Of a DNA stretch of 64,000 nucleotides, positions 18,952 through 28,498 are shown one piece after another. This stretch comes from Bacteroidetes bacterium ADurb.Bin013 (GTDB taxonomy: Bacteria; Bacteroidota; Bacteroidia; Bacteroidales; UBA932): the NCBI GenBank assembly GCA_002071385.1, contig MWFB01000008.1:1-64000 (forward strand). The letters are read 5' to 3'. The position numbers and the translations under genes were made by a program. Position 1 is the stretch's first letter; each line of letters begins with the position of its first letter. Below the pieces are notes generated by a model, which saw only the letters and a list, made by a program, of their open reading frames with translations, did no database searches and was not told the DNA's origin.

Positions 18952-21205
18952 CAATAAATCCATACAATACAGGGAAGCAGCACATCTTGCGGGTCAGACC
19001 CGCTATCTTCCCGACCTGGAACTTTATGAAGGCACGCTCAGGGGGTATCCGGTCTCATCACCTTATGCCCATGCGCGTTTGCTGGAGCTGGACACATCGG
19101 CGGTAATGGCTTATCCCGGTGTAGCCACAGTGGTTACGGCAGGGGATATTCCCGGTCCCAACACGATGGCCCCTATCATAGATGACGAGCCCTGCCTGCT
19201 GCCCGTAGGAGGAGTTTGCGGTTATGCAGGACACGTCGTCTGCCTGGTGGCCGCAGATACGCTGGAGACTGCCAAGAAAGCGGCTGCCCTCATACGGTGG
19301 AAGTGGGAGGTCCTGCCTCCCGTCCTTTCGGTTGAGGAAGCCATGGATAAGAGATCCTTCTTGTTCAAGCCGCTGCAGCTGATCAGGGGAGAAGCCGGGG
19401 AGGCCATGAAAAAGGCCCCTTTCAGGGAAAAAGGGTCCCTGCAGGCCGGGGGACAGGAACATTACTACTTTGAAACACATTCGGCTTATGCAGTTCCACG
19501 GCACCAGGGAGGATTCTTTGTACGCGCCTCCACCCAAAATCCTACGGATAACCAGCGGTTTGCAGCCTCATTATTACAGCTCAAAGCCTCCGACATTGAA
19601 GTTCAGGCGGGGTGCATCGGGGGTGGTTTCGGGTCAAAGCAGGCACAGGCGAACTGGTGTGTGGCCTGGTCCACTTTGCTGGCATGGAAGACAAAAAAGC
19701 CCGTTTTGCTGATCCTGGAAAGAGAGCAGGATTTCCGTATCACCGGCAAACGCCATCCTTTCAAAGCAAGCTGGGAGGTTGGCTTTGATCAGAAGGGCAG
19801 GATCCTGGCCATTGACCTGTCTGTGGCTTTTGACTGCGGATGGTGTACCGATGTTTCCTATGCCGTCCTTCATCACAGCATTTTCCACATTGACGGGGCC
19901 TACTTCATTCCCAACCTGCATGTCATGTACTATCCATGCAGGACCAATAAAACCAGCAGCACCGCCTTCAGGGGTTTTGGTGTTCCCCAGGCTTTTTCCA
20001 TCATTGAATCCATAGTAACTCAGATTGCCCGTTCCCTGGGAAAGGATGCCGCGGCGGTTCGGTGGCAGAATTATTACGGCATAAAGAAAAACAACACCAC
20101 ACCGTGCAATATGACGGTGGATCACAACATACTGCGTGCCGCCCACCGGCAGATGCTTGAAAAAAGCAACTACAGCGCCTTGCGCAAACAGGTGAAGGAA
20201 TTCAATAAGAAACACATTTCTGTCAAACGCGGTCTTGCCATGGTTCCCGGGAAGTTCGGTATTTCTTTCAATGAAAGTTTCCTGAACCAGGCAGGAGCAC
20301 TTATCAATATTTACCGGGACGGTTCGGTGCTGATCCATATTCCCGGTACAGAAATGGGGCAGGGATTGTACGACAAGTCCAGGACCGTGGTATCCCGGGA
20401 ACTTGGTGTTTCCTTAGAGCGGATAAGGGTCAGCGATACTTCTACGGCTGTTATTCCAAACACTACCTCTACAGCCGCTTCAACGGGGAGTGATTTTGCC
20501 GGTTCAGCGCTGAAAGACGCATGTGACAAACTGAAAAAGCGTCTTGCACCGATCGCCCTGGAAATGATGGGATTGAAAAAGGGTAAGCTGGACTGGGGAA
20601 ATGATGTCATTGCCTGCAAAGAAGCCCGCAAAACCCTGTCTTTTCCTGACCTGGCCTTACACGCCTATATGGAGCTGGAATCTCTGAGTGAAAAGGGTTT
20701 CTATAAAAGGGAAGGAATAGGATTTGAACTGGAAACCATGGAGGGTCGCCCTTACTGGTATTATGTGATGGGTTGTGCCGTTACGCTGGTGGAGCTGAAC
20801 CTGCTGACCGGTGAGTTCAGCATTCCGGATGTCTGGATCCTGCACGACAGCGGATATCCCATAGACAAAGGAATAGACCTGGGACAGATACACGGCGCGT
20901 TCATACAGGGAATGGGGTGGTGCACCATGGAAAAACTTATTACAGACGAAACGGGGCAATTGCAGACTTTTTCCCTGGATAATTATAAGATTCCCGGGAT
21001 TTATGAGCTTCCGGACAATTTTCATATCGAATTATTCGAGGGTAATCCTGAACCACGTAATATACATAATTCCAGGGCTATAGGAGAGCCTCCGCTGATT
21101 TATGCGCTTTCTGTATGGCTAGCATTATCCGATGCGAGGGGAAAAATGCTTTCCCTGCCCGCTACCAGGGAAGAATTGATAAAACCTTTGTATGATGAAA
21201 AATAA
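18944..21205 (+). CDS. xdhB: Xanthine dehydrogenase molybdopterin-binding subunit
   Basis: A 753-aa molybdenum subunit of the xanthine oxidase family. Motifs seen are GCIGGGFGSKQAQ, the substrate-binding arginine context STAFRGFGVPQAF, the molybdopterin contact GTEMGQGLYDKSR and the catalytic glutamate in AIGEPPLIYALS. The position of bovine Glu802 (FGGKE) is Gln here (FGSKQ), a variant also found in some bacterial purine enzymes such as E. coli XdhA. The arginine of AFRGFG is retained, which favours a purine over an aldehyde substrate. I prefer the ATG at 18944, inside the xdhA stop overlap, over an in-frame ATG at 18923. No xdhC-type maturation gene or molybdenum-cofactor genes are near. 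Confidence 0.87.
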   Translation: MTDNKSIQYREAAHLAGQTRYLPDLELYEGTLRGYPVSSPYAHARLLELDTSAVMAYPGVATVVTAGDIPGPNTMAPIIDDEPCLLPVGGVCGYAGHVVCLVAADTLETAKKAAALIRWKWEVLPPVLSVEEAMDKRSFLFKPLQLIRGEAGEAMKKAPFREKGSLQAGGQEHYYFETHSAYAVPRHQGGFFVRASTQNPTDNQRFAASLLQLKASDIEVQAGCIGGGFGSKQAQANWCVAWSTLLAWKTKKPVLLILEREQDFRITGKRHPFKASWEVGFDQKGRILAIDLSVAFDCGWCTDVSYAVLHHSIFHIDGAYFIPNLHVMYYPCRTNKTSSTAFRGFGVPQAFSIIESIVTQIARSLGKDAAAVRWQNYYGIKKNNTTPCNMTVDHNILRAAHRQMLEKSNYSALRKQVKEFNKKHISVKRGLAMVPGKFGISFNESFLNQAGALINIYRDGSVLIHIPGTEMGQGLYDKSRTVVSRELGVSLERIRVSDTSTAVIPNTTSTAASTGSDFAGSALKDACDKLKKRLAPIALEMMGLKKGKLDWGNDVIACKEARKTLSFPDLALHAYMELESLSEKGFYKREGIGFELETMEGRPYWYYVMGCAVTLVELNLLTGEFSIPDVWILHDSGYPIDKGIDLGQIHGAFIQGMGWCTMEKLITDETGQLQTFSLDNYKIPGIYELPDNFHIELFEGNPEPRNIHNSRAIGEPPLIYALSVWLALSDARGKMLSLPATREELIKPLYDEK

Positions 21206-21563
21206 CCTGCGCGTGATTTTATTCTGGTCTGTCTGCTGGGGACTGGCAGAAGCCGTTCTGGGTTTTGTATTGCATTTGGTAGAGAATTCAGCAGGGATCC
21301 TGCTTTATCCCTTCGGGGCATACTGTCTTATCATGGCTTTCAGGAAAAGCGGCAACAAGGCGGTTGTTCCCGTACTTGTCACACTGATAACGGCTTTTCT
21401 CAAATTGAGCAACCTGGCCATTACCCCGCCTGAATTCCATTACAGGGTATATTTTCCTGTAATGGCCATACTTTCAGAAGGTTTGGTCACTTCCGGGCTC
21501 TTGTTCATAATTACAATGCTGCCTGTGGAAAAATTGTTCATTAAGCTGGGGATAAAAAGGTGA
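21192..21563 (+). CDS. Small 4-TM membrane protein of unknown function
   Basis: A 123-aa (or 122-aa from the second ATG at 21195) hydrophobic protein with about four membrane helices near residues 8-28, 34-50, 55-75 and 86-113. Between helices 3 and 4 lies a short loop (ITPPEFHYRVYFP). It has charged ends (MMKNN at the start, KLFIKLGIKR at the end). It resembles S-component-like or small-permease proteins in size, but I recognise no specific family. Its start overlaps the xdhB stop by 14 nt, which implies coupled translation with the dehydrogenase. A role in substrate or cofactor (molybdate/purine) supply is only a guess from context. Confidence 0.6.
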   Translation: MMKNNLRVILFWSVCWGLAEAVLGFVLHLVENSAGILLYPFGAYCLIMAFRKSGNKAVVPVLVTLITAFLKLSNLAITPPEFHYRVYFPVMAILSEGLVTSGLLFIITMLPVEKLFIKLGIKR

Positions 21564-21579
21564 TTATTGTGCATATTTT

Positions 21580-21587
21580 TAATTTTG
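21580..21587 (+). promoter_or_regulatory. Possible TAnnTTTG element upstream of ruvB
   Basis: TAATTTTG occurs 167 nt before the ruvB ATG in an AT-rich 191-bp gap. It is the only exact match I found in this gap, and the long implied leader makes it uncertain. No other feature apart from a small GTTTGA/TCAAAC palindrome was noticed there. Confidence 0.3.
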
Positions 21588-21754
21588 TGGACAAATCACG
21601 ATTTTTGCATTTTTGCCAACAGGGATATTAACATCCGTTTTTGGGCCATTCATGATTAAACGTTTGATTTTCAAACCTATTATTTTGTTTTCAACATATC
21701 AACAGACTATTAAAAGTAACAAAAGACTATAAATCCAATTATATTTATTGCTTC

Positions 21755-22768
21755 ATGGCAGATTTTGACCCCCACAGTAACAAAGAAACTATTGACAGAG
21801 ATTTTGAAGAGCAGATAAGACCAAGGGAATTCACCCAGTTCTCCGGTCAGGATAAGATCACAGACAACCTGAAGGTCTTTGTGAAAGCTGCCATTCTCAG
21901 GGATGAGTCCCTGGACCATGTCCTTTTGCATGGCCCTCCGGGATTGGGTAAAACAACGCTGGCACACATCATTGCGCACGAAATGGGGGTAGGGATGAGG
22001 ATCACCTCGGGCCCCGTGCTGGATAAACCGGGAGATCTGGCAGGATTGCTCACCGGACTGGAACCAAGGGATGTTCTTTTCATAGACGAGATCCATCGTC
22101 TTTCCCCTGTTGTGGAAGAATACCTGTATTCTGCCATGGAGGATTTTACGATTGATATCATGCTGGACAAAGGACCGGGTGCCCGTTCAGTACAAATATC
22201 CCTCCAGCCATTCACCCTGGTAGGGGCCACAACCCGGAGCGGCCTGCTTACTTCTCCCCTTAGGGCACGTTTTGGTATACAATGCCACCTTGAGTATTAC
22301 GATGCTCCCGTGCTGCTGCAGATCGTACAGCGTTCGGCGTCCATTCTCCAGGTGGAAATAGAGCATGAAGCTGCCCGCGAAATCGCTTCCCGCAGCCGGG
22401 GAACTCCCAGAATAGCCAATTCGCTGTTGAGAAGGGTAAGGGATTTTGCCCAGGTAAAAGGTTCCGGAAAGATAGACACGGCTATCACGCAATATGCGCT
22501 GAATGCATTGAATATTGATAAAAGAGGGCTGGACCAGATGGACAACAAGATATTGTCCACCATCATCCATAAATTCAACGGAGGCCCTGTCGGAATAGGC
22601 ACTATAGCCACAGCCGTAAGCGAGGAAGTGGGAACACTGGAAGAAGTATACGAACCATTTCTTATCAAGGAAGGCTTTTTACAGCGAACCCAAAGGGGCA
22701 GGGAGGCTACGAAACTAGCTTATGAGCATTTAGGCATATTGCCTGCAGAAAACAAGACACTGTTCTAA
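21755..22768 (+). CDS. ruvB: Holliday junction branch-migration ATPase RuvB
   Basis: A 337-aa AAA+ motor that with RuvA drives branch migration of Holliday junctions. Walker A ([19 protein letters not shown]), Walker B ([15 protein letters not shown]), sensor 1 (LVGATTRSG), the arginine-finger region (SPLRARFGI) and the C-terminal winged helix ending [19 protein letters not shown] are all present. The length is standard. ruvA and ruvC are not adjacent. It follows a 191-bp gap after the 4-TM gene and lies 11 nt before the C45-type gene. Confidence 0.98.
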   Translation: MADFDPHSNKETIDRDFEEQIRPREFTQFSGQDKITDNLKVFVKAAILRDESLDHVLLHGPPGLGKTTLAHIIAHEMGVGMRITSGPVLDKPGDLAGLLTGLEPRDVLFIDEIHRLSPVVEEYLYSAMEDFTIDIMLDKGPGARSVQISLQPFTLVGATTRSGLLTSPLRARFGIQCHLEYYDAPVLLQIVQRSASILQVEIEHEAAREIASRSRGTPRIANSLLRRVRDFAQVKGSGKIDTAITQYALNALNIDKRGLDQMDNKILSTIIHKFNGGPVGIGTIATAVSEEVGTLEEVYEPFLIKEGFLQRTQRGREATKLAYEHLGILPAENKTLF

Positions 22769-22779
22769 AAAGTAATATT

Positions 22780-24006
22780 ATGAATAAAAGCCTGTTTTTC
22801 ACCGTTTTAAGCATTTTGTTGATTTCAGCGGCCACTGATGCGCACGCATGCACTTCGGCCATCATAACGGGGAAAGTCACCGCAAACGGAAAGCCTATGC
22901 TATGGAAACACAGGGATACAGGGCAGGAGCAAAACCGCATAGCCTATTTTGATTCCGGAAAGTATGGCTTCCTGGCCCTGACAGACGCGCCCGATAAAGG
23001 TGAAGAAGCCTGGATAGGAACCAATAAGGCAGGTTTTTCCATCATGAACACGGCATCCTACAACCTTAAGGATGACGAGGTCAGGGAAATGGACCGTGAA
23101 GGAAAGCTCATGTTCAGGGCTTTGGAAATATGTGCAGGATTGGAAGATTTTGAGCGGTTTCTGGACACGTTGTCCAGACCTATGAGGGTTGAGGCCAATT
23201 TTGGCGTTATTGACGCTTCCGGAGGGGCTGCCTTTTACGAGGTCAACAACCATTCCTGGGTGAAACTGGACGTTAATGACCCTGCCATAGCCCCACACGG
23301 ATACCTGGTCTATACCAATTTTTCCTATACCGGCAGGATCAACCAGGGAAAGGGGTACATGCGGTATATGACTGCCAGTGATCTTTTCCTGGAAAAATCA
23401 GCCATAGGCGGTTTTACCCCGCAATGGATTTTCAGTCACGTTTCCCGCTCCTTTTACCATGCATTTCTTGGAATCGACCTTTGTGATCCGGCCTTTTCCA
23501 CGCAACTTGCGAAAGGATGGTTTATTGACCAGGATTTCATACCCCGCCGTAGCAGCACCTGTTCTATCGTGATAGAGGGTGTAAAACCAGGAGAGGATCC
23601 CCTCAACACCATCATGTGGACTGTTTTGGGATATCCGCCGGCCGGAGTTTGTGTTCCCCTGTGGGTGAACATGGAATCACGGCAGCCCGCCCTGCTTGTG
23701 GGACAAGGCGAAAACAACAGGTCCCCTTTGTGTGAAAAAGCAGTCGGCCTCAAGCACCGGGTCTTTTCTGTGGAAAGAGGCAACGGGCCCTGCTATATGC
23801 ATTTTTCTTTAATATATAACAGTGAGGGTACAGGGTTCATGCAACAACTGACTATCCTGGAAGGCAGTCTTTTTGAAAAATATAATGCGCTCATTGATTC
23901 CCTGGAAAAAGAAGGCATGACAGGGAAAAAACTGGCAAAGAAAAGCGTAGGGGAGATGTACAAGGAAGTCTCGGCGCTTATTGAAGAGGTATATGACAGA
24001 CTTTGA
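22780..24006 (+). CDS. Secreted C45/penicillin-acylase-like Ntn-hydrolase
   Basis: A 408-aa protein whose signal peptide ends exactly before a cysteine: ATDAHA then C24-TSAIITGKVTANGK. Cys24 followed by TSA, then PMLWKHRDTG, a GFSIMNTASYN stretch and FGVIDASGGAAFYEVNNHSW fit the acyl-CoA:6-APA acyltransferase/C45 and bile-salt-hydrolase-related Ntn-hydrolase superfamily. In that superfamily an N-terminal Cys is the nucleophile. Here signal peptidase, rather than Met removal or self-cleavage, would expose it. The AHAC context is a poor lipobox (Ala at -3, His at -2). Likely activity is hydrolysis of an amide bond in an unknown N-acyl compound outside the cytoplasm. It is 11 nt after ruvB and overlaps mfd. 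Confidence 0.75.
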   Translation: MNKSLFFTVLSILLISAATDAHACTSAIITGKVTANGKPMLWKHRDTGQEQNRIAYFDSGKYGFLALTDAPDKGEEAWIGTNKAGFSIMNTASYNLKDDEVREMDREGKLMFRALEICAGLEDFERFLDTLSRPMRVEANFGVIDASGGAAFYEVNNHSWVKLDVNDPAIAPHGYLVYTNFSYTGRINQGKGYMRYMTASDLFLEKSAIGGFTPQWIFSHVSRSFYHAFLGIDLCDPAFSTQLAKGWFIDQDFIPRRSSTCSIVIEGVKPGEDPLNTIMWTVLGYPPAGVCVPLWVNMESRQPALLVGQGENNRSPLCEKAVGLKHRVFSVERGNGPCYMHFSLIYNSEGTGFMQQLTILEGSLFEKYNALIDSLEKEGMTGKKLAKKSVGEMYKEVSALIEEVYDRL

Positions 24007-27000
24007 TGTACAGGAAATACAGCAATTTCTGGAAAAAACATCACCGCGGCATATTCCCGGGATCCTGTCGCTAAAGGGACTTACCGGTTCTGCCGTCTAT
24101 TTTCCCGTTGCATCGCTTGTTAAAAAGACACCCGGGAAAATCCATGTACTGATACGTGAAGATTCCACCGAGGCTTCTTATGCTGCCGCAGATCTGTCCG
24201 TGTTGCTGGGCTATGAAAACGTATATCTTTTTCCTGCTTCGTACAGGGGAACGGGAAAAACCGCCCGTCCCGACGAATCGTTCCAGGTGCAGCGGACCAT
24301 GGCTCTGCGGGCAGTTGCACAGTTTTACAGGGAACCTGCAGACATCCTGCTGGTGACTTATCCAAAAGCCCTGCAGGAAGGAATACCTGAAAAATCCTTG
24401 CTGGAAACAGGACATCTTGCCATAAGGCAGCATCAGGCATTGTCACACCAGGATATCAAAGAGTATCTGTTTTCCGCTGGCTTCGAAAAAACAGATTTTG
24501 TAAGTGAGCCGGGACAATTTGCGGTCAGGGGAAGCATCCTGGATGTTTTTTCCTATTCGGAAAACCGTCCATGCAGGATCAATTTCTTTGGAGACCAGGT
24601 GGAAAACATCAGGATATTCGACCAAAACACACAATTATCCATAGAAGAGCGTGCCACCATAGATATTTTTCCGCGCTTGCAGGGTGAACGGTCTTTGCTG
24701 GATGTCATTGAAAACCAAGCCCTGGTATGGTCTTTTTTAGAATCATTCAGGGATATTCCACAGCAGATTCCGGTTATCCTGGTGAATCCCCTGACGGAAG
24801 AAGGGTCGAAAGTCTTATACGACACAACGCCACAGCCTGTTTTCAACAAGAATTTCAACCTGCTGGTAAATGACATCAGCCTGAAGAAGGAAAATGGCTA
24901 TGACGTCTTCATACTCAGCGAAAACAAAGCACAAATTAGAAGGCTGGAAGGGATCTTTCAAAGCCTGGACTGTCCAAAGGATTTTGTCCGCTACCGGGAG
25001 ATCTCTTTACACGAGGGTTTCACCGATCACGGCAACAAGATATGCTATTATACAGACCACCAGCTTTTCCAGCGTATTCACAGGGTATACCTCAAAAGGT
25101 CGGTCCAGAAAAGCGAGCAGATCACCATCAATGACCTGTCCGGGTTCAAAATCGGAGATTATGTGGTCCACATTGACCACGGGGTGGGGGTATTCGGAGG
25201 GCTGGTGAAAATGGTCAACAACGGCAGGGAACAGGAAGCCGTCAAGCTCATATACAGGGACAACGATGCCCTGTATGTGAGTATCCACGGGCTACACAGA
25301 ATTGCCCGGTTCAAGGGCAAAGACAGTGAACCACCCAGGATTTCGAAGCTGGGCACAGGGGCCTGGAACAAGATCAGGCAGCAAACAAAGAAAAAGGTCA
25401 AGGATATTGCCCGTGACCTGATACAACTTTATTCAGAAAGGATCTCGGCAAAAGGATTTGCTTTTTCTGCCGATACCTACCTGCAGCAGCAGCTGGAAGC
25501 CTCTTTCCTTTTTGAAGACACCCCCGATCAGCTCCTGGCCACGGAACAGGTAAAGGCCGATATGGAGAAACCGTATCCCATGGACAGGCTCCTGTGCGGG
25601 GATGTGGGTTTCGGAAAAACCGAGATAGCCATCAGGGCGGCCTTCAAGGCAGTTACAGACGGGAAACAGGTGGCCATCCTTGTTCCCACAACCATCCTGG
25701 CCCTACAGCATTACCAGACGATTTCCGAAAGGCTGGCCGATTTTCCCGTGAAGACCAGGTTCTTATCCCGCCTCAAGACACCAGCCCAAACCAGTGAAAT
25801 CCTTGAGCAGCTGAAGGAAGGAGCCATAGACATCATGATCGGGACGCACCGGCTTCTCAACAAGGACGTGATCTTCAAAGACCTCGGCTTGCTGATCATA
25901 GATGAAGAGCAAAAATTTGGCGTTGCCGCCAAGGAAAGGCTCAAGCACTTGAAAGTCAATGTGGACACCCTGACCATGACCGCTACCCCCATCCCCAGGA
26001 CATTGCAGTTTTCATTGATGGGAGCCAGGGACCTGTCCATCATGCAGACACCGCCATCCAACAGGCTTCCTATCCATACGGAAGTACAGGTTTTTGACGA
26101 GGAAATCATAGGTCAGGCAATAGACAGGGAACTTGAGAGGGGAGGACAGCTCTTTTTTGTGCACAACCGGATATTGGACATTGAAACCATTGCCGACATA
26201 CTTCGGCAGATGCGTCCCGGGCTCAGGATAGCCATAGGTCATGGGCAAATGCCCCCCAGGACCATGGAAAAGGTATTGCTGGATTTCATTTGCGGGGATT
26301 ACGATGTGTTACTCTCCACATCGATCATAGAAAACGGGATAGACATACCCAATTGCAACACCATAATCATCAATATGGCCCATCGTTTCGGACTGAGTGA
26401 CCTGCACCAGATGAGGGGGCGGGTGGGACGCTCCAACAAAAAGGCCTATTGCTACCTGCTGGTGCCCGGGAATACCGATCTGTGTGAAGATGCAAAAAGA
26501 AGGCTCAAAGCGCTGGAATCCTTTACAGAGCTGGGAAGCGGCCTGAATATAGCCATGCAGGACCTGGATATCCGTGGCGCAGGGAACCTGTTGGGGGGAG
26601 AACAGAGCGGATTCATTGTCCAGATGGGCTTTGAGGCTTACCAGCGCATCCTGGAAGAGGCACTGGCCGAGTTGAATCCCGGTGCCGGGGATATCACTGT
26701 TGCGGTCGATTGTGCCATAGACACAGACCTGGAGATTATGATTCCCGATGATTACATTTCGCAGGTTTCTGAAAAGATAAGGCTTTACAAGGAATTGGAC
26801 AGCATAAGGGATGAAGACCGGCTGCAACGTTTTTTCGCCTCCCTGGAAGACAGGTTCGGGCCGATACCTGAACAATTAAGGCAACTGGGATATGTTGTCA
26901 GGTTAAGGCAATTGGCGGTAAAGACAGGGTTTGAGCGCATTGTGCTAAAGAACGGCATAATGCTTGCATATTTCATTTCTGATCAGCAGTCGGATTACTA

Positions 27001-27157
27001 TAAAACACAACAATTTTCGGATATATTGAATTATATATCATTGAATCATAAAAATTTGCAGGTGAAGGAACATAATAATAAACTGTTTCTCAAAATACCT
27101 CATGTAAGGAGTGCCGAGGCTGCTTACAATTTTTTAAAAATATTTGCAAAACCCTGA
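23993..27157 (+). CDS. mfd: Transcription-repair coupling factor Mfd
   Basis: A 1054-aa superfamily-2 translocase that removes RNA polymerase stalled at DNA lesions and recruits UvrA. The N-terminal UvrB-homology region (about 1-300) is followed by the RNA-polymerase-interacting domain (FKIGDYVVHIDHGVGVFGG). The RecG-like helicase motifs are LLCGDVGFGKTEIAIRAAFK (Walker A), LLIIDEEQKFGV (DEEQ box), TMTATPIPRTL and HQMRGRVGRS. A TRCF C-terminal domain (ITVAVDCAIDTDLEIMIPDD) completes the protein. I choose the ATG at 23993, 14 nt inside the preceding gene, over an upstream TTG. It is slightly shorter than E. coli Mfd. Confidence 0.96.
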   Translation: MTDFDVQEIQQFLEKTSPRHIPGILSLKGLTGSAVYFPVASLVKKTPGKIHVLIREDSTEASYAAADLSVLLGYENVYLFPASYRGTGKTARPDESFQVQRTMALRAVAQFYREPADILLVTYPKALQEGIPEKSLLETGHLAIRQHQALSHQDIKEYLFSAGFEKTDFVSEPGQFAVRGSILDVFSYSENRPCRINFFGDQVENIRIFDQNTQLSIEERATIDIFPRLQGERSLLDVIENQALVWSFLESFRDIPQQIPVILVNPLTEEGSKVLYDTTPQPVFNKNFNLLVNDISLKKENGYDVFILSENKAQIRRLEGIFQSLDCPKDFVRYREISLHEGFTDHGNKICYYTDHQLFQRIHRVYLKRSVQKSEQITINDLSGFKIGDYVVHIDHGVGVFGGLVKMVNNGREQEAVKLIYRDNDALYVSIHGLHRIARFKGKDSEPPRISKLGTGAWNKIRQQTKKKVKDIARDLIQLYSERISAKGFAFSADTYLQQQLEASFLFEDTPDQLLATEQVKADMEKPYPMDRLLCGDVGFGKTEIAIRAAFKAVTDGKQVAILVPTTILALQHYQTISERLADFPVKTRFLSRLKTPAQTSEILEQLKEGAIDIMIGTHRLLNKDVIFKDLGLLIIDEEQKFGVAAKERLKHLKVNVDTLTMTATPIPRTLQFSLMGARDLSIMQTPPSNRLPIHTEVQVFDEEIIGQAIDRELERGGQLFFVHNRILDIETIADILRQMRPGLRIAIGHGQMPPRTMEKVLLDFICGDYDVLLSTSIIENGIDIPNCNTIIINMAHRFGLSDLHQMRGRVGRSNKKAYCYLLVPGNTDLCEDAKRRLKALESFTELGSGLNIAMQDLDIRGAGNLLGGEQSGFIVQMGFEAYQRILEEALAELNPGAGDITVAVDCAIDTDLEIMIPDDYISQVSEKIRLYKELDSIRDEDRLQRFFASLEDRFGPIPEQLRQLGYVVRLRQLAVKTGFERIVLKNGIMLAYFISDQQSDYYKTQQFSDILNYISLNHKNLQVKEHNNKLFLKIPHVRSAEAAYNFLKIFAKP

Positions 27158-27179
27158 AAAAGTGCGACATTTGCAAGCT

Positions 27180-28487
27180 ATGCAAAAAACAGGAATCCGG
27201 ATTCTGGTCTTTATTTTACCGTTCTTGTTCATTGGAACGGGCAAAATACAGGCACAGGCAACGATGGATGCATTAGGCACATATACATCGTATTCAATGT
27301 TTGGGGTGGGTGAACTGCTCAGGCCCGGAACGACCCTGAACAGGGGCATGGGCGGCATAGGAACGGGACTAAGGGATAACCGCTATATCAATTACCTGAA
27401 TCCGGCTTCTGCATCGTCGGTGGATTCGCTCGCATTCATGTTCGATTTTGGATTGATGCAGAATAATTACATTAACACGGACGGAACACTTACCACGGCA
27501 TACAATGCCTTCAATATGCACCACATTATCCTGTCATTTCCCGTATGGAGACGTTCTGCCATGCAATTGGGGATAGTTCCGTACAGCAATGTGGGATACC
27601 GTTTCATTGAAGATGAGTCCCGGGATGAGATACTGGCCAATATTGGAGCCTATCGTTATTATTATTACGGTCAGGGAAGCATCAACCAGGCCTTTGTTTC
27701 GTTTTCGGCCACATTTTTCCGCCACCTGGCGGTAGGTGCGCAGGGTATGTTTTTTTTCGGGAACATAGAAAAGCATGCGCAGGCCATATCCCTTTCTGCC
27801 CCGGAATTGTACGGCACACTCAAGACGGGTTATGACATTGTGATAGGATCTTTTGGAGCACAATTCGGGCTGCAGGCATTCGGGAATTTTTCTCCAAGCA
27901 CAACATTCACCGTCGGGGCAACATTCCAGCCACGGGCATCTCTGCGCGGGGATGTCACGCGCTTTGCCAAGGTCGAGAAAGGGGCTTTCATAGATACAGT
28001 TTATTCACAGACCAGCCAGGGATCTCAAATGTCCATCCCCATGGAATGGTCTGTTGGTTTTTCCATCCGCAAACGCGACAAATGGGTTTTAGGGGCTGAT
28101 TATACACAGTCTGACTGGAGAAAATCAATATTTGCATCCACACCCGGGATCAATTTTGAGCCGGCATTAAGCAGGACGGTGAAAGCCGGACTTGAATTCA
28201 CCCCGGACCGTTACAGTATCCGTTATTATATGCGCAGGTGGACCTACAGGCTGGGAGCTTACTACGACAAGTCCTACATGATGCTGAACGGGAACCAGGT
28301 GACAGCCATGGGTGTGACATTCGGATTTTCAGTGCCTGTTTACCGCTGGTACAATTCAATAGCTGTCTCTGTAGACGCCGGTCAAAGGGGAAGTATTGAA
28401 AATAATCTTATCAGGGAACGTTATATTATGTTAATTTTGAACTTCAATTTGCATGATATTTGGTTTATAAAACATAGATACAATTAA
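27180..28487 (+). CDS. Putative outer-membrane beta-barrel protein (FadL/PorV-like)
   Basis: A 435-aa protein with a signal peptide (MQKTGIRILVFILPFLFIGTGKIQA). The first mature segment, YTSYSMFGVGELLRPGTTLNRGMGGIGTG, resembles FadL/TodX or PorV-type barrels of Bacteroidota. It is followed by alternating aromatic/polar strands typical of a barrel. The last strand (RYIMLILNFNLHDIWFIKHRYN) does not end in the usual C-terminal Phe. It starts 22 nt after mfd and is followed by a TPR protein, LptC and a PpiD-like isomerase, pointing to an envelope function. The ATG at 27180 gives the best signal peptide; an upstream TTG is unlikely. Exact function is unknown. Confidence 0.65.
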   Translation: MQKTGIRILVFILPFLFIGTGKIQAQATMDALGTYTSYSMFGVGELLRPGTTLNRGMGGIGTGLRDNRYINYLNPASASSVDSLAFMFDFGLMQNNYINTDGTLTTAYNAFNMHHIILSFPVWRRSAMQLGIVPYSNVGYRFIEDESRDEILANIGAYRYYYYGQGSINQAFVSFSATFFRHLAVGAQGMFFFGNIEKHAQAISLSAPELYGTLKTGYDIVIGSFGAQFGLQAFGNFSPSTTFTVGATFQPRASLRGDVTRFAKVEKGAFIDTVYSQTSQGSQMSIPMEWSVGFSIRKRDKWVLGADYTQSDWRKSIFASTPGINFEPALSRTVKAGLEFTPDRYSIRYYMRRWTYRLGAYYDKSYMMLNGNQVTAMGVTFGFSVPVYRWYNSIAVSVDAGQRGSIENNLIRERYIMLILNFNLHDIWFIKHRYN

Positions 28488-28498
28488 AACATACAACA

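Noticed and set aside
22780-24006. C45-like protein as a lipoprotein anchored at Cys24
   Set aside because: AHAC is a poor lipobox, and Cys-Thr-Ser is the nucleophile context of the Ntn-hydrolase family.
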